DNA of 64,000 nt, taken from positions 1 through 64,000 of the forward strand of contig NZ_JAMJFL010000010.1 of assembly GCF_023544665.1 (NCBI RefSeq), written 5' to 3'. Origin of the DNA: Streptomyces sp. YS415 (GTDB lineage Bacteria > Actinomycetota > Actinomycetes > Streptomycetales > Streptomycetaceae). The notes below the pieces were generated by a model, which ran no database searches, was not told the origin of the DNA, and saw only the letters and a list, made by a program, of their open reading frames with translations. A program made the position numbers and the translations under genes. This document shows positions 27,700 through 35,411 of the stretch, piece by piece. Each line of letters begins with the position of its first letter. Within the stretch, counting starts at the first letter, position 1.

Positions 27700-28383
27700 T
27701 CACAGCGCCTTGAGGTAGGCGGGCACCTCGGTGCCGGGTGCCAGGTCCGGGTCGTCGACCGGGGCGTCGTAGCCCTTGCGCAGCGGGACCACGCCCGCCC
27801 AGTGGGGGAGGGCGAGGTCCTCGGGCTCGTCGTTGACGCCGCCGGTGCGCAGCTTCGCGGAGACCTCGTTCAGGTCGAGGCGGATGACGGAAGTGGCGGC
27901 CAGTTCCTTCTTGTTGGCGGGCCGGGAGTCCGCCGAGCGGCCCGGTACGACGTGGTCGACGAGGGCGTCCAGCGCGATCCGCTTCTCCTCGGGGTCCGTC
28001 ACCTGGTGGGCGATGCCGTGCACCACCACGGACCGGTAGTTCATCGAGTGGTGGAAGGCCGAGCGGGCCAGGATCAGCGCGTCCACGTGGGTCACCGTCA
28101 GGCACACCGGCAGCCCCGGGTCGGCCTGCCCCGTCATCCGCAGCGGGCGCGAGCCCGTCGAGCCGTGCACGTAGAGCCGGTCGCCGACCCGCCCGAACAG
28201 CGTCGGCAGCACCACCGGCGCCCCGTCCCGGACGAAGCCCAGATGGCACACGTAGGCCTCGTCGAGTATCGAGTGCACCAGGTCCTTGTCGTACGACGCC
28301 CGCTCGGCGGAGCGCGTGGGGACCGTGCGGTCGGTCGGGGTGTAGGCGGCGGGCTGCGACGTCGGCTGGGCGGTCCCCTGCAT
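27700..28383 (-). CDS. pyridoxamine 5'-phosphate oxidase-like flavoprotein
   Basis: A 227-residue PNPOx-like split-barrel protein. Typical elements are LVHSILDEAYVCHLGFVRDGAPVVLPTLFGRVGDRLYVHGSTGSR (flavin-binding strand pair) and FHHSMNYRSVVVHG. Residues 1-30 are a Gln/Pro/Thr-rich leader. The start ATG 28383 is chosen since GGAG lies seven bases upstream; an ATG four codons earlier is possible. Divergent from a MocR-type regulator that probably controls it. The true substrate (PLP, FMN-dependent redox or haem-like) is unknown. Confidence 0.87.
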   Translation of the reverse strand: MQGTAQPTSQPAAYTPTDRTVPTRSAERASYDKDLVHSILDEAYVCHLGFVRDGAPVVLPTLFGRVGDRLYVHGSTGSRPLRMTGQADPGLPVCLTVTHVDALILARSAFHHSMNYRSVVVHGIAHQVTDPEEKRIALDALVDHVVPGRSADSRPANKKELAATSVIRLDLNEVSAKLRTGGVNDEPEDLALPHWAGVVPLRKGYDAPVDDPDLAPGTEVPAYLKAL

Positions 28384-28411
28384 TGCGGTCTCCATTGCAC
28401 TAGTGCATAAT
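28383..28411 (+). promoter_or_regulatory. MocR promoter with 12-bp palindromic operator
   Basis: TTGCGG (28383-28388), 17-nt spacer and CATAAT (28406-28411) form a promoter whose start would coincide with GTG 28419, a leaderless mRNA. The perfect palindrome TGCACTAGTGCA (28396-28407) overlaps the spacer and -10 and also lies in the leader of the divergent flavoprotein gene. Confidence 0.7.
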
Positions 28412-28418
28412 TGGGTTT

Positions 28419-29750
28419 GTGCTAGGAGAATATCGGATCCAGGGCCGGCGCGCAGCAGAGATTGCGGCCGGTATCGAGGCGGCGGTCGGCTCCGGGGAGC
28501 TGGAGCCGGGGCAACTGCTGCCGCCGATGCGGGAGTTGGCGGTGGAGCTGGGCGTCAATCCCAACACCGTCGCGGCCGCCTACCGGACCCTGCGGGAACG
28601 CGGGGTCATCGAGACCGCCGGGCGCCGGGGCAGCCGGGTGCGACCCAAACCGGCCACCACCGCCCGCGAGTACGTCCGCGAGGAGGTGCCCGCCGGGGTG
28701 CGGGATCTGGCGAACGGCAATCCGGACCCGGCGCTGCTGCCCCCGCTCGGCCCGGCGTTCGCGGCCGCGGCGGACCAGGGCGACCGGACGCCGGTGCTCT
28801 ACGGGGACGACCCGCTGGATCCGGAGCTGGCGCGCGCCGCACGCGCCGGGCTGGACGCCGACGGGGTGCCGGACGGGCCCCTGGTCGTCACCTCCGGCGC
28901 GCTGGACGCCATCGAGCGCGTCCTCGCGGCACATCTGAAGCCGGGGGACACCGTCGCCGTCGAGGACCCCGGCTGGGGCAGCGTCCTCGACCTCGTCCCG
29001 GCGCTCGGTCTGCGCGTGGCGCCCGTGGGCGTCGACGACGAGGGGCCGCTCCCCGGCGACGTGCGCCAGGCGCTCGGCGCGGGGGCCCGCGCCCTGATCG
29101 TCACCGACCGGGCCCAGAACCCGACCGGCGCCGCGGTGAGCGCCACGCGTGCGCGTGCCCTGCGTTCCGTGCTGAGGGAGCACCCGGACACCCTGCTGAT
29201 CGAGGACGACCACGGCCACGCCATCGTCGACGTCCCGCTGCACCCGCTGGCCGGCACCACCCGCCACTGGGCCTTCGCCCGCTCCGCCGCCAAGGCCTAC
29301 GGCCCCGACCTGCGGCTCGCCGTGCTCACCGGGGACGAGGTGACCCTCGACCGGGTGCGCGGCCGGCAGCGCCTCGGGCCGGGCTGGGTCAGCCTGATCG
29401 TCCAGCGGGCCGTGGCCCGGTTGTGGTCCGACGGCTCGGTCGACCCGAAGGCGGTGGCGGCGGCGTACGGCGGACGGCGGGACCGGCTGATCGAGGCGCT
29501 CGCGGAGCGGGGCGTCACCGCGCGGGGGCGTACCGGCATGAACGTCTGGATCCCTGTCCCCGACGAGACCGGCGCCGTCTCCCGCCTCCTGCACGCCGGC
29601 TGGGCCGTCGCGCCGGGCGCCCGGTTCCGCCTGAACACCAGCCCCGGCCTGCGCGTCACGGTCTCCACCCTCACCGAACCGGAGACGCAGGCCCTGGCCG
29701 ACGCCATCGCCTCGGCAGTGCGCCCGTCCCGGGGCCGGAGCGGCGTGTAG
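28419..29750 (+). CDS. MocR-type regulator: GntR helix-turn-helix fused to aminotransferase-like domain
   Basis: A 443-residue fusion. Residues about 8-75 are a GntR winged helix (LLPPMRELAVELGVNPNTVAAAYRTLRERG). The rest is a fold-type I PLP domain with the NPTG motif (RAQNPTGAAV), EDDHG corresponding to the usual EDDYD, and PLP lysine K292 in ARSAAKAYGPDLR; the C-terminal Arg of LRVTVSTL is retained. It likely senses PLP or an amino compound and regulates the divergent PNPOx-like gene. GTG 28419 is leaderless. The family is usually autorepressing. Confidence 0.93.
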   Translation: MLGEYRIQGRRAAEIAAGIEAAVGSGELEPGQLLPPMRELAVELGVNPNTVAAAYRTLRERGVIETAGRRGSRVRPKPATTAREYVREEVPAGVRDLANGNPDPALLPPLGPAFAAAADQGDRTPVLYGDDPLDPELARAARAGLDADGVPDGPLVVTSGALDAIERVLAAHLKPGDTVAVEDPGWGSVLDLVPALGLRVAPVGVDDEGPLPGDVRQALGAGARALIVTDRAQNPTGAAVSATRARALRSVLREHPDTLLIEDDHGHAIVDVPLHPLAGTTRHWAFARSAAKAYGPDLRLAVLTGDEVTLDRVRGRQRLGPGWVSLIVQRAVARLWSDGSVDPKAVAAAYGGRRDRLIEALAERGVTARGRTGMNVWIPVPDETGAVSRLLHAGWAVAPGARFRLNTSPGLRVTVSTLTEPETQALADAIASAVRPSRGRSGV

Positions 29751-29770
29751 GGCCCGGAGTCGCCTCGGAC

Positions 29771-30736
29771 CTACGGTCGTCCTCCCCCCGCCCCGGTGTT
29801 CGCCGGTGCCCGCACCGGGCTGTCGAGGCCGACCGGGATCGGGGCCCGTTCGCGGGGGCGGAGCTGGGTCAGGGCCGCTCCTGCCAGGACTATGGCCGCG
29901 CCCACCGGGGTGGACCAGGTCAGGGACTCGCCGAGCAGGGTGACGCCTGCCGCCGTGGCGATGACCGGGATGAAGTAGGTGACCATCTGGGCCGTCGTCG
30001 GGCCGACCTCGGCGACCAGACCGTACTGGAGGAGCACCGCGACGCCCGTACCCAGGGCGCCGAGGGCCGCGACGGCGAGCAGGGGGAGCAGCGGAAAGGC
30101 GTCCGGGGCTGTGGTGAACAGGGGCGTGACGACGGCCAGTTGCAGCGTGGCGAGCAGCAACTGGGCGCCCGTGAGGGACAGGTGCGAGGAGTCGGAGCCG
30201 GCCAGGGTGCGGCGGACGTAGATCCAGCCGACCGGGTAGCAGAGCGAGGCCAGCAGGGCCATGCCGGTGCCCCGGGCGTCCATGCCGGTGAAGCCCTGCC
30301 AGGCGCCGAGCACCGTCAGGACGCCGAGGAAGCCCACGCCGAGACCCGCCAGCCGCATCCGGGTGGGCCGGTCCTCGGAGAGGGCGACGAGGGACAGGGC
30401 CATGCCCCACAGCGGGGAGGTGGCGTTGCAGATGCCCGCGAGCGTCGACGGGATCGTCAGCTCCGCGTAGGCGAACAGCGAGAACGGCAGCGCGTTCAGC
30501 AGCAGCGCGGCGACCGTCAGATGCCCCCAGGTGCGCGCCCCGCGCGGGAGCCGGTCCCGCCGCATCGCCATCACCACCGCGAGCACCGCCGTGCCGAACA
30601 GCAGCCGGCCGAGGGTGACCTGGAACGGGGCGTATCCCTCGGTGCCCACCTTGATGAGCAGAAAGCTGAAACCCCAGATGAGGGAGAGGACGGCGAAGCG
30701 CAGCCGCCAGTCGAGCAGGGAGCGAGAGCGGGTCAT
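29771..30736 (-). CDS. EamA/DMT family transporter
   Basis: A 321-residue ten-span transporter: LRFAVLSLIWGFSFLLIKVGTEGYAPFQVTLGRLLFG opens the first EamA repeat and GMALLASLCYPVGWIYVRRTLAG the second. The start ATG 30736 follows a short, poorly supported leader; an upstream TTG exists in frame. Divergent from a LysR regulator with shared operator DNA (30759-30800), so it is the probable regulated target. Substrate unknown. The product is unrelated in close sequence to the other EamA gene here. Confidence 0.87.
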   Translation of the reverse strand: MTRSRSLLDWRLRFAVLSLIWGFSFLLIKVGTEGYAPFQVTLGRLLFGTAVLAVVMAMRRDRLPRGARTWGHLTVAALLLNALPFSLFAYAELTIPSTLAGICNATSPLWGMALSLVALSEDRPTRMRLAGLGVGFLGVLTVLGAWQGFTGMDARGTGMALLASLCYPVGWIYVRRTLAGSDSSHLSLTGAQLLLATLQLAVVTPLFTTAPDAFPLLPLLAVAALGALGTGVAVLLQYGLVAEVGPTTAQMVTYFIPVIATAAGVTLLGESLTWSTPVGAAIVLAGAALTQLRPRERAPIPVGLDSPVRAPANTGAGGGRP

Positions 30737-30758
30737 GGGATCAGGGTGGGGCCTCACA

Positions 30759-30803
30759 ATCTCGTAGCACAAGCGAGAATTTGCGAGCCTTATCTCGTAG
30801 TAT
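30759..30803. promoter_or_regulatory. LysR/EamA divergent operator and LysR -10 box
   Basis: ATCTCGTAG is repeated at 30759-30767 and 30792-30800 (33 bp, three turns). With the CGAG half-sites at 30774-30777 and 30784-30787 this gives CTCG-N9-CGAG and CGAG-N6-CTCG inverted repeats. TAGTAT (30798-30803) is a -10 box 7 nt before the LysR ATG, implying a leaderless message. Confidence 0.6.
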
Positions 30804-30810
30804 TGCTTAC

Positions 30811-31734
30811 ATGTTGAACCTGGAGCGCCTGCGCACCCTGGACGCCCTCGCCCGCCACGGCTCGGTCAGCGGAGCGGCCGAGGGTCTGCACATCACCACG
30901 TCCGCCGTCTCCCAGCAGATGTCCAAGCTGGAGCGGGAGGTCGGCCAGCGACTGCTCGCCAAGAACGGCCGCGGGGTCCGCCTCACCGACGCCGGACGGC
31001 TGCTCGCGGAGCACGCGGCGCGGATCCTGTCCCAGGTGGAGCTGGCCCAGGCCGACCTGGAGGCGCAGCGCGGCCAGGTTGCGGGGGAGCTCAGACTCGC
31101 GGCGTTCCCGACCGCGGCGCGTGGACTCTTCCCGGCCGCCCTCGCCGGCCTGCGCACCGAGCACCCCGCCCTGCGGCTGCGCTCCTGCGAACTGGAACCG
31201 GAACAGGCCGTGGGGGGAGTGGTGCGCGGCGATCTGGACCTGGCGGTGGTCCTCGACTGGTACAACAAGCCGATGCCGCTCCCGGACGGCCTGGTCAAGG
31301 CGCCGATCCTGGACGACCCCGCCGATGTGGCGATGCCGGTCGGCCACCGGTTCGCGGGCCGCGACGAGGTGGATCTGGCCGAGTTCGCCGAGGACGAGTG
31401 GATCACCTGGGGCCAGGGCGAGTTCTGCCACGAGTGGCTGATGTTCACCCTGCGCTCCAAGGGCATCGAGCCGATCATCGGTCACCGCGCCGCCGAGACC
31501 CACACCCAGCTCGGTCTGGTCGCCGCGGGCCTCGGCGTCTGTGTCGTCCCGCTGCTGGGCCGCCACCCGATGCCCGCCGAGGTCGTCACCGTGCCGCTCA
31601 GGCAACGGGTGCGGCGGCATGTGTACGTGATCTGGCGGGCGGACGCCGATCGCCGCCCGTCGATCCGGGCGGCGGTGCGGGCGCTGCGGTCGGCGGGGGA
31701 GCGCGTGAGCGCGTCGGCGGCGACCGTTTCCTGA
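30811..31734 (+). CDS. LysR family transcriptional regulator
   Basis: A 307-residue regulator. Helix-turn-helix LRTLDALARHGSVSGAAEGLHITTSAVSQQMSKLEREVG (residues about 6-44) and a periplasmic-binding-like co-inducer domain starting at GELRLAAFPTAARGLFPAAL. ATG 30811 sits 7 nt from a -10 hexamer, so the mRNA is probably leaderless. Divergent to an EamA exporter, the classic arrangement of a LysR regulator with an exporter target such as ArgP/LysE. Confidence 0.92.
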   Translation: MLNLERLRTLDALARHGSVSGAAEGLHITTSAVSQQMSKLEREVGQRLLAKNGRGVRLTDAGRLLAEHAARILSQVELAQADLEAQRGQVAGELRLAAFPTAARGLFPAALAGLRTEHPALRLRSCELEPEQAVGGVVRGDLDLAVVLDWYNKPMPLPDGLVKAPILDDPADVAMPVGHRFAGRDEVDLAEFAEDEWITWGQGEFCHEWLMFTLRSKGIEPIIGHRAAETHTQLGLVAAGLGVCVVPLLGRHPMPAEVVTVPLRQRVRRHVYVIWRADADRRPSIRAAVRALRSAGERVSASAATVS

Positions 31735-31744
31735 AGGGCGGGCG

Positions 31745-32212
31745 CTACAGCGACGACAGCTTCCTGAAGTCCCAGGACACGATCTTCTCCGGGGTCAGCC
31801 GCATCCACGCGTGCCGGCCGTCGTGCGGCATCTCCTCCAGACCGAAGTTCTTGCGCGCGAACAGCGTCTCCGGCACGTCGAGTTCGGCGCACAGCTCCCC
31901 GGTGCGCGGCATCTCGCCCACGAACTCCACCCTCCCGGACAGCTCGACGCCGCGCAGTTCGTCGTACTCCTCGCCCGTGTCGACCACGACGGCGACCCGC
32001 TGGTCGCGGCGCAGCTGTGCCCAACGCCTGCTGCGCACCACCGAGTAGAGCCACAGCGAGGTGCCGTCCCAGGCGAACCACAGGGTGCTCACATGCGGGG
32101 CGCCGTCCGCGGACACGGTGGCGACCCGGCAGGTGCGCTGGGTGGCCAGGAACTCGTCCAGCTCACCCGGTGTCATCATGATCTTGCGGCCCCGGCGCTG
32201 AGTGACGGTCAT
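31745..32212 (-). CDS. PPOX-class flavin/F420-dependent enzyme
   Basis: A 155-residue split-barrel protein beginning MMTPGELDEFLATQRTCRVATVSADGAPHVSTLWFAWDG, with WLYSVVRSRRWAQLRRDQRVAVVVDTG, a pattern of the actinobacterial F420-dependent PPOX enzymes (TIGR03618-like). The Arg pair SRRW fits a phosphate-binding loop. Start ATG 32212 with GAGGGGGA upstream. It converges with the LysR gene and has no operon partner. Confidence 0.82.
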   Translation of the reverse strand: MTVTQRRGRKIMMTPGELDEFLATQRTCRVATVSADGAPHVSTLWFAWDGTSLWLYSVVRSRRWAQLRRDQRVAVVVDTGEEYDELRGVELSGRVEFVGEMPRTGELCAELDVPETLFARKNFGLEEMPHDGRHAWMRLTPEKIVSWDFRKLSSL

Positions 32213-32346
32213 GCGTCCCCCTCTTCTCCCACGTCGTGCCAGAGGAGATCCTCTGACATCACGTCAGAAAAGAATGGGTCGTCTTCCCTCCTCGCGCAAT
32301 GGTGGCTACGCTCGCCCGCCCGGAAAGCCGGCGACAAGGGGGAACC

Positions 32347-32985
32347 GTGCCGTCGTACGACCAGCTCAGGGAAGTCCTCGACCCGGCCACCGCCGTGCTG
32401 CTCACGGTCGAGTGCCAGCAGGGGGTCGTCGGACCGGACAGCGCCCTGCCCGAACTCGCCAAGGAGGCCCGCTCCTCCGGTGCCCTCGCCAACGTGGCCC
32501 GGCTGGTCGACGGCGCCCACGCCCGCGGGCTCCAGGTGATCCACGCGATCGCCGAGCGCCGCCCCGACGGCCGCGGCGCGAACCGCAACGCGCGTCTGTT
32601 CCGCGCCGCCGAACGGCTCCCCGTCCAGCAGCTGTCCGGCACCACCGCGGTCCGCGTAGCGGCCCCGATCGAGGTCACCGAGGAGGACTTCGTCGTACGG
32701 CGGCTGCACGGCCTGTCCCCCCTGCACGGGACCGAGGTCGACGCCCTGCTGCGCAACCTGGGCTGCCGCACCCTGGTGGTGACCGGGGTCTCGGCCAACG
32801 TGGCGATCCCGAACGCCGTGTTCGACGCCGTCAACCGCGGCTACACGGTCGTGGTGCCCACCGACGCGATAGCCGGGGTGCCCTCCGAGTACACCCCCGC
32901 GATGATCCGCAACACCCTCGCGCTGGTGGCCACGCTGACCACCACGGCCGAGCTGCTGGCCGCCCTCCGGGTCAGGCGAGGGTGA
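32347..32985 (+). CDS. isochorismatase family hydrolase
   Basis: A 212-residue alpha/beta hydrolase of the cysteine hydrolase group. Start GTG 32347 after AAGGGGG. The substrate-binding acidic residue lies in TVECQQGVVG near the N-terminus, a Lys/Arg in RRLHGLSPLHGTEVDALLRNLGC and the cis-peptide loop with VVTGVSANVAIPNAVFDAVNRGY. The usual nucleophilic Cys of VTGVxTNxCV is replaced by Ala/Ile (ANVAIPN), so amidase/isochorismatase activity is doubtful. Overlaps the convergent Rieske gene by 14 nt. Confidence 0.82.
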   Translation: MPSYDQLREVLDPATAVLLTVECQQGVVGPDSALPELAKEARSSGALANVARLVDGAHARGLQVIHAIAERRPDGRGANRNARLFRAAERLPVQQLSGTTAVRVAAPIEVTEEDFVVRRLHGLSPLHGTEVDALLRNLGCRTLVVTGVSANVAIPNAVFDAVNRGYTVVVPTDAIAGVPSEYTPAMIRNTLALVATLTTTAELLAALRVRRG

Positions 32986-33436
32986 TCGAGTCGCCGTCCA
33001 CGGCGACCTTCCGTGCGGACAGCGGCTGGGTGGCGGGCCCCTTCTGCACGCTGCCGTCCTCGATGGAGAACCGGCTGTTGTGGCAGGGGCAGGTGATGGC
33101 GCCCCCGGAGACACCCGTCACCGGGCATCCCTGATGGGTGCACTCGAACGAGAACGCCTTGAAGGTGCCCGCCGTCGGCTGGGTGACGACCACCTTGTGA
33201 TCGGTGAGGACCTTCCCGCCGCCCTCGGGGATGTCCGAGGTCCGCGCGACGACGGTCCCGCCGCCCTCTGCGCCCTCTGCCCCCTCGGAGGTCTCGGCGG
33301 ACCCGGCCGCCCCGGACGGCTCCTCGTCCTCCGACCCGCACGCGTTCAGCGCGAAGGTGAGGCCCACCGCGCCGACCGCCGCCACGACGGTACGGCGGCT
33401 CGGGGGCGCGACGGGGTGGAGCGGTTCGCTGGTCAT
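32972..33436 (-). CDS. Rieske [2Fe-2S] lipoprotein
   Basis: A 154-residue exported protein. The N-terminus has a twin-arginine motif SRRTVVAAVG and lipobox LNAC (C33), so it is probably Tat-exported folded with its cluster and then lipid-anchored. A Ser/Gly/Glu-rich linker precedes the Rieske fold with cluster ligands in CTHQGC and CPCHNSRF. It is not part of a bc1 operon here; the family often donates electrons to or protects surface redox enzymes. Start ATG 33434-33436 with GGAAGGGAA upstream. Confidence 0.92.
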   Translation of the reverse strand: MTSEPLHPVAPPSRRTVVAAVGAVGLTFALNACGSEDEEPSGAAGSAETSEGAEGAEGGGTVVARTSDIPEGGGKVLTDHKVVVTQPTAGTFKAFSFECTHQGCPVTGVSGGAITCPCHNSRFSIEDGSVQKGPATQPLSARKVAVDGDSITLA

Positions 33437-33525
33437 GCCGGACTTCCCTTCCACGGAGGTACGCCTTGCGCCCACAGGTACGGGCGGCGCGCGGATGCCG
33501 TTCAGAGCGCCGGTAACCTGGGGCG

Positions 33526-34281
33526 ATGCTCAAGGAAGTCATCGCGACCCGGTTCATCACGCCGCTGCGTGAGGGCGGCTCGCTGCCGGGTCTCGTCGAG
33601 GCCGACGACTTCGGGACGTACGTCATGAAGTTCCGCGGCGCGGGGCAGGGCCGCAAGACGCTGGTGGCCGAGGTGGTGTGCGGGGAGCTGGCCCGGCGGT
33701 TGGGGTTCCGGATGCCCCGGCTGGTGACGGTCGAACTGGACCCGGTGCTCGGGCTCGGCGAACCCGACCAGCAGGTGCAGGAGCTGCTGAGGGCCAGCGG
33801 CGGCACCAACCTCGGCATGGACTTCCTGTCCGGTGCGCTCGGCTTCGACCCGCTCGCCTTCGCGGTGAGCCCCGAGGAGGCCGGGCGGATCGTCTGGTTC
33901 GACGCCCTGGTCAACAACGTCGACCGGTCCTGGCGCAACCCCAACCTGCTGATGCGGCACGGGGAGCTGTGGCTCATCGACCACGGCGCCACCATGATCT
34001 GGCAGCACAACTGGCCCGGCGCCGAGGCCTCCGCGGCCCGCCCCTACGACGCCCGCGACCACGCCCTCGCCCCCTTCGGGCCCGATGTGTCCGCGGGCGC
34101 CCGGGAGTTGGCGCCCCTCGTCACCGAGGACCTGCTCGCCGAGGTGACCGCCGAGATCCCGGACGCCTGGCTCGTCGACGAACCCGGCTTCGACACCCCG
34201 GACGACCTCAGGCGGGCCTACGCCCGCCCGTTGCTGGCCCGGGCCGCCGTCATCCACGAGCGAATCGAGGGGACCCGGTGA
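33526..34281 (+). CDS. HipA-like kinase family protein
   Basis: A 251-residue protein. Catalytic-loop-like NNVDRSWRNPN (D133, N138) and a metal-binding LIDHGA (D152) follow an ATP-binding region with MKFRGAGQGRKTLVAEVVCGELARRLG, matching the HipA-type phosphotransferase fold. The length is shorter than E. coli HipA (440), so only the C-lobe-like core is present. No HipB antitoxin is adjacent. It overlaps a DUF3037 protein by GTGA, suggesting a two-component unit. Substrate unknown; toxin activity is not implied by the sequence alone. Confidence 0.75.
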   Translation: MLKEVIATRFITPLREGGSLPGLVEADDFGTYVMKFRGAGQGRKTLVAEVVCGELARRLGFRMPRLVTVELDPVLGLGEPDQQVQELLRASGGTNLGMDFLSGALGFDPLAFAVSPEEAGRIVWFDALVNNVDRSWRNPNLLMRHGELWLIDHGATMIWQHNWPGAEASAARPYDARDHALAPFGPDVSAGARELAPLVTEDLLAEVTAEIPDAWLVDEPGFDTPDDLRRAYARPLLARAAVIHERIEGTR

Positions 34282-34694
34282 GCGACGACCGCCACTTCAT
34301 CAGGGGAGGCCCGAGCGAGCGCGAGGTCTTCGAGTACGCCGTCCTGCGCGTCGTGCCCCGCGTCGAGCGCGGCGAGTGCATCAACGCCGGGGTGCTGGTC
34401 TACTGCCGCGCCAAGGCGTACGTCGGGGCGCTCACCCACCTCGACGAGAGCCGCCTGCTCGCCCTGGACCCGGGGGCCGACCTGGCCGGTGTGCGCGCGG
34501 CGCTCGGCGCGGTGGAGCGGGTCTGCTCCGGGGGAGCGGCGGCGGGCCAGGCGGCCCCGGACGACGCGGGCCGCCGCTTCCGCTGGCTCATCGCCCCCCG
34601 CTCCACGATCGTCCAGCCCGGCCCGGTCCACACCGGCCTCACGGCCGACCCGGCGGCGGAGACGGCACGGCTGCTGGACCTGCTCGTCCGGTGA
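34278..34694 (+). CDS. DUF3037 family protein
   Basis: A 138-residue protein starting at GTG 34278 in a 4-nt overlap with the kinase gene. The core FEYAVLRVVPRVERGECINAGVLVYCRAKAYVGA is diagnostic of DUF3037; the C-terminal APRSTIVQPGPVHTGLTADPAAETARLLDLL completes it. Function unknown; it accompanies HipA-like kinases in many actinomycetes, so it may be the partner or regulator. It ends one base from the convergent excalibur gene. Confidence 0.85.
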   Translation: MSDDRHFIRGGPSEREVFEYAVLRVVPRVERGECINAGVLVYCRAKAYVGALTHLDESRLLALDPGADLAGVRAALGAVERVCSGGAAAGQAAPDDAGRRFRWLIAPRSTIVQPGPVHTGLTADPAAETARLLDLLVR

Positions 34695-34695
34695 G

Positions 34696-35151
34696 TCAGG
34701 CGCGGCGGCGCTTGACCACGTAGCCGGCCGCGACGGCGCCACCGGCGACGAAGACGACCCCGGCCGCGGTCGCCCAGCCGCTGAGACCGGAGTCGGTGGC
34801 GCCGCCCACTCCACCGCGCACGCCGAGCGTCGGACTGGCGGTGACGCCGGTGGGTACGGCGGTGGGGGTGGGGGTGGCCGTGACGGGCGCGGGAGCCGAG
34901 GTGGCGGGCGCGAGCGTGCCGAGGGCGGCGGTGCCGCGCGAGGGCAGCGCCTCGCAGGCCATGCCGTCGTCGGGGCCCTGGTCCTCGTCGAGGTCGTGTG
35001 GATCACTGGGGTCGGAGTTGTAGACGGCCTGTGCCTCCTCCCGGTACGTGAAGTTGGCGCAGTCCAGGTCCTGCGCGTGGGCGATGTCGGCCAGCGGCAC
35101 GATCGCGGCTATGGCGAACAGCGTGCCGGCGGCTGCGGTACGACGGCGCAT
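34696..35151 (-). CDS. excalibur calcium-binding domain surface protein
   Basis: A 151-residue exported protein. Signal peptide MRRRTAAAGTLFAIAAIVPLADIAHAQ, then an excalibur domain: DLDCANFTYREEAQAVYNSDPSDP and the Ca2+ loop DEDQGPDDGMACEALP (Dx DxDGxxCE). A Thr/Pro/Ala-rich stretch leads to a C-terminal hydrophobic span (WATAAGVVFVAGGAVAAGYVV) and KRRRA, so it is anchored to the membrane with the domain outside. No LPxTG. ATG 35151 with GGAGAGGAGG upstream. Confidence 0.88.
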   Translation of the reverse strand: MRRRTAAAGTLFAIAAIVPLADIAHAQDLDCANFTYREEAQAVYNSDPSDPHDLDEDQGPDDGMACEALPSRGTAALGTLAPATSAPAPVTATPTPTAVPTGVTASPTLGVRGGVGGATDSGLSGWATAAGVVFVAGGAVAAGYVVKRRRA

Positions 35152-35300
35152 GATGCGCCTCCTCTCCGGCCACGTGGGCCTCCGGCCGACGCTAGGGGCC
35201 GCCCGGGGCGGGGACGCGCTGAGCTGGGCCGATCGGGTGGCGGCCACCGGCCGCCGCGGGCCGGGGGCGCGGGGAATGGATCACACGTGGCGGTGTGCCG

Positions 35301-35361
35301 TTGACACCGGGTGCCAGGGCTTCTAGCGTCACGTCTGCTGAAGGTACTAAGCGGTCGCTCA
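35301..35361 (+). promoter_or_regulatory. fabG promoter and operator
   Basis: TTGACA (35301-35306), 17-nt spacer, TAGCGT (35324-35329) is close to consensus. Downstream at 35350-35359 AGCGGTCGCT (AGCG-GT-CGCT) lies near +15 to +24, a plausible TetR-type roadblock operator; weakly palindromic. Confidence 0.65.
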
Positions 35362-35411
35362 CCGATGGGCGGACCGTGGAGCCGCACCCCCAAGGGCGAG
35401 GAGAAGCAGCC

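Noticed and set aside
32347..32985. Assigning isochorismatase activity
   Set aside because: The nucleophilic Cys position appears replaced, so only family membership is stated.
33526..34281. Calling the kinase a proven HipA persistence toxin
   Set aside because: Shorter than HipA and no HipB; sequence supports only a kinase-like fold.
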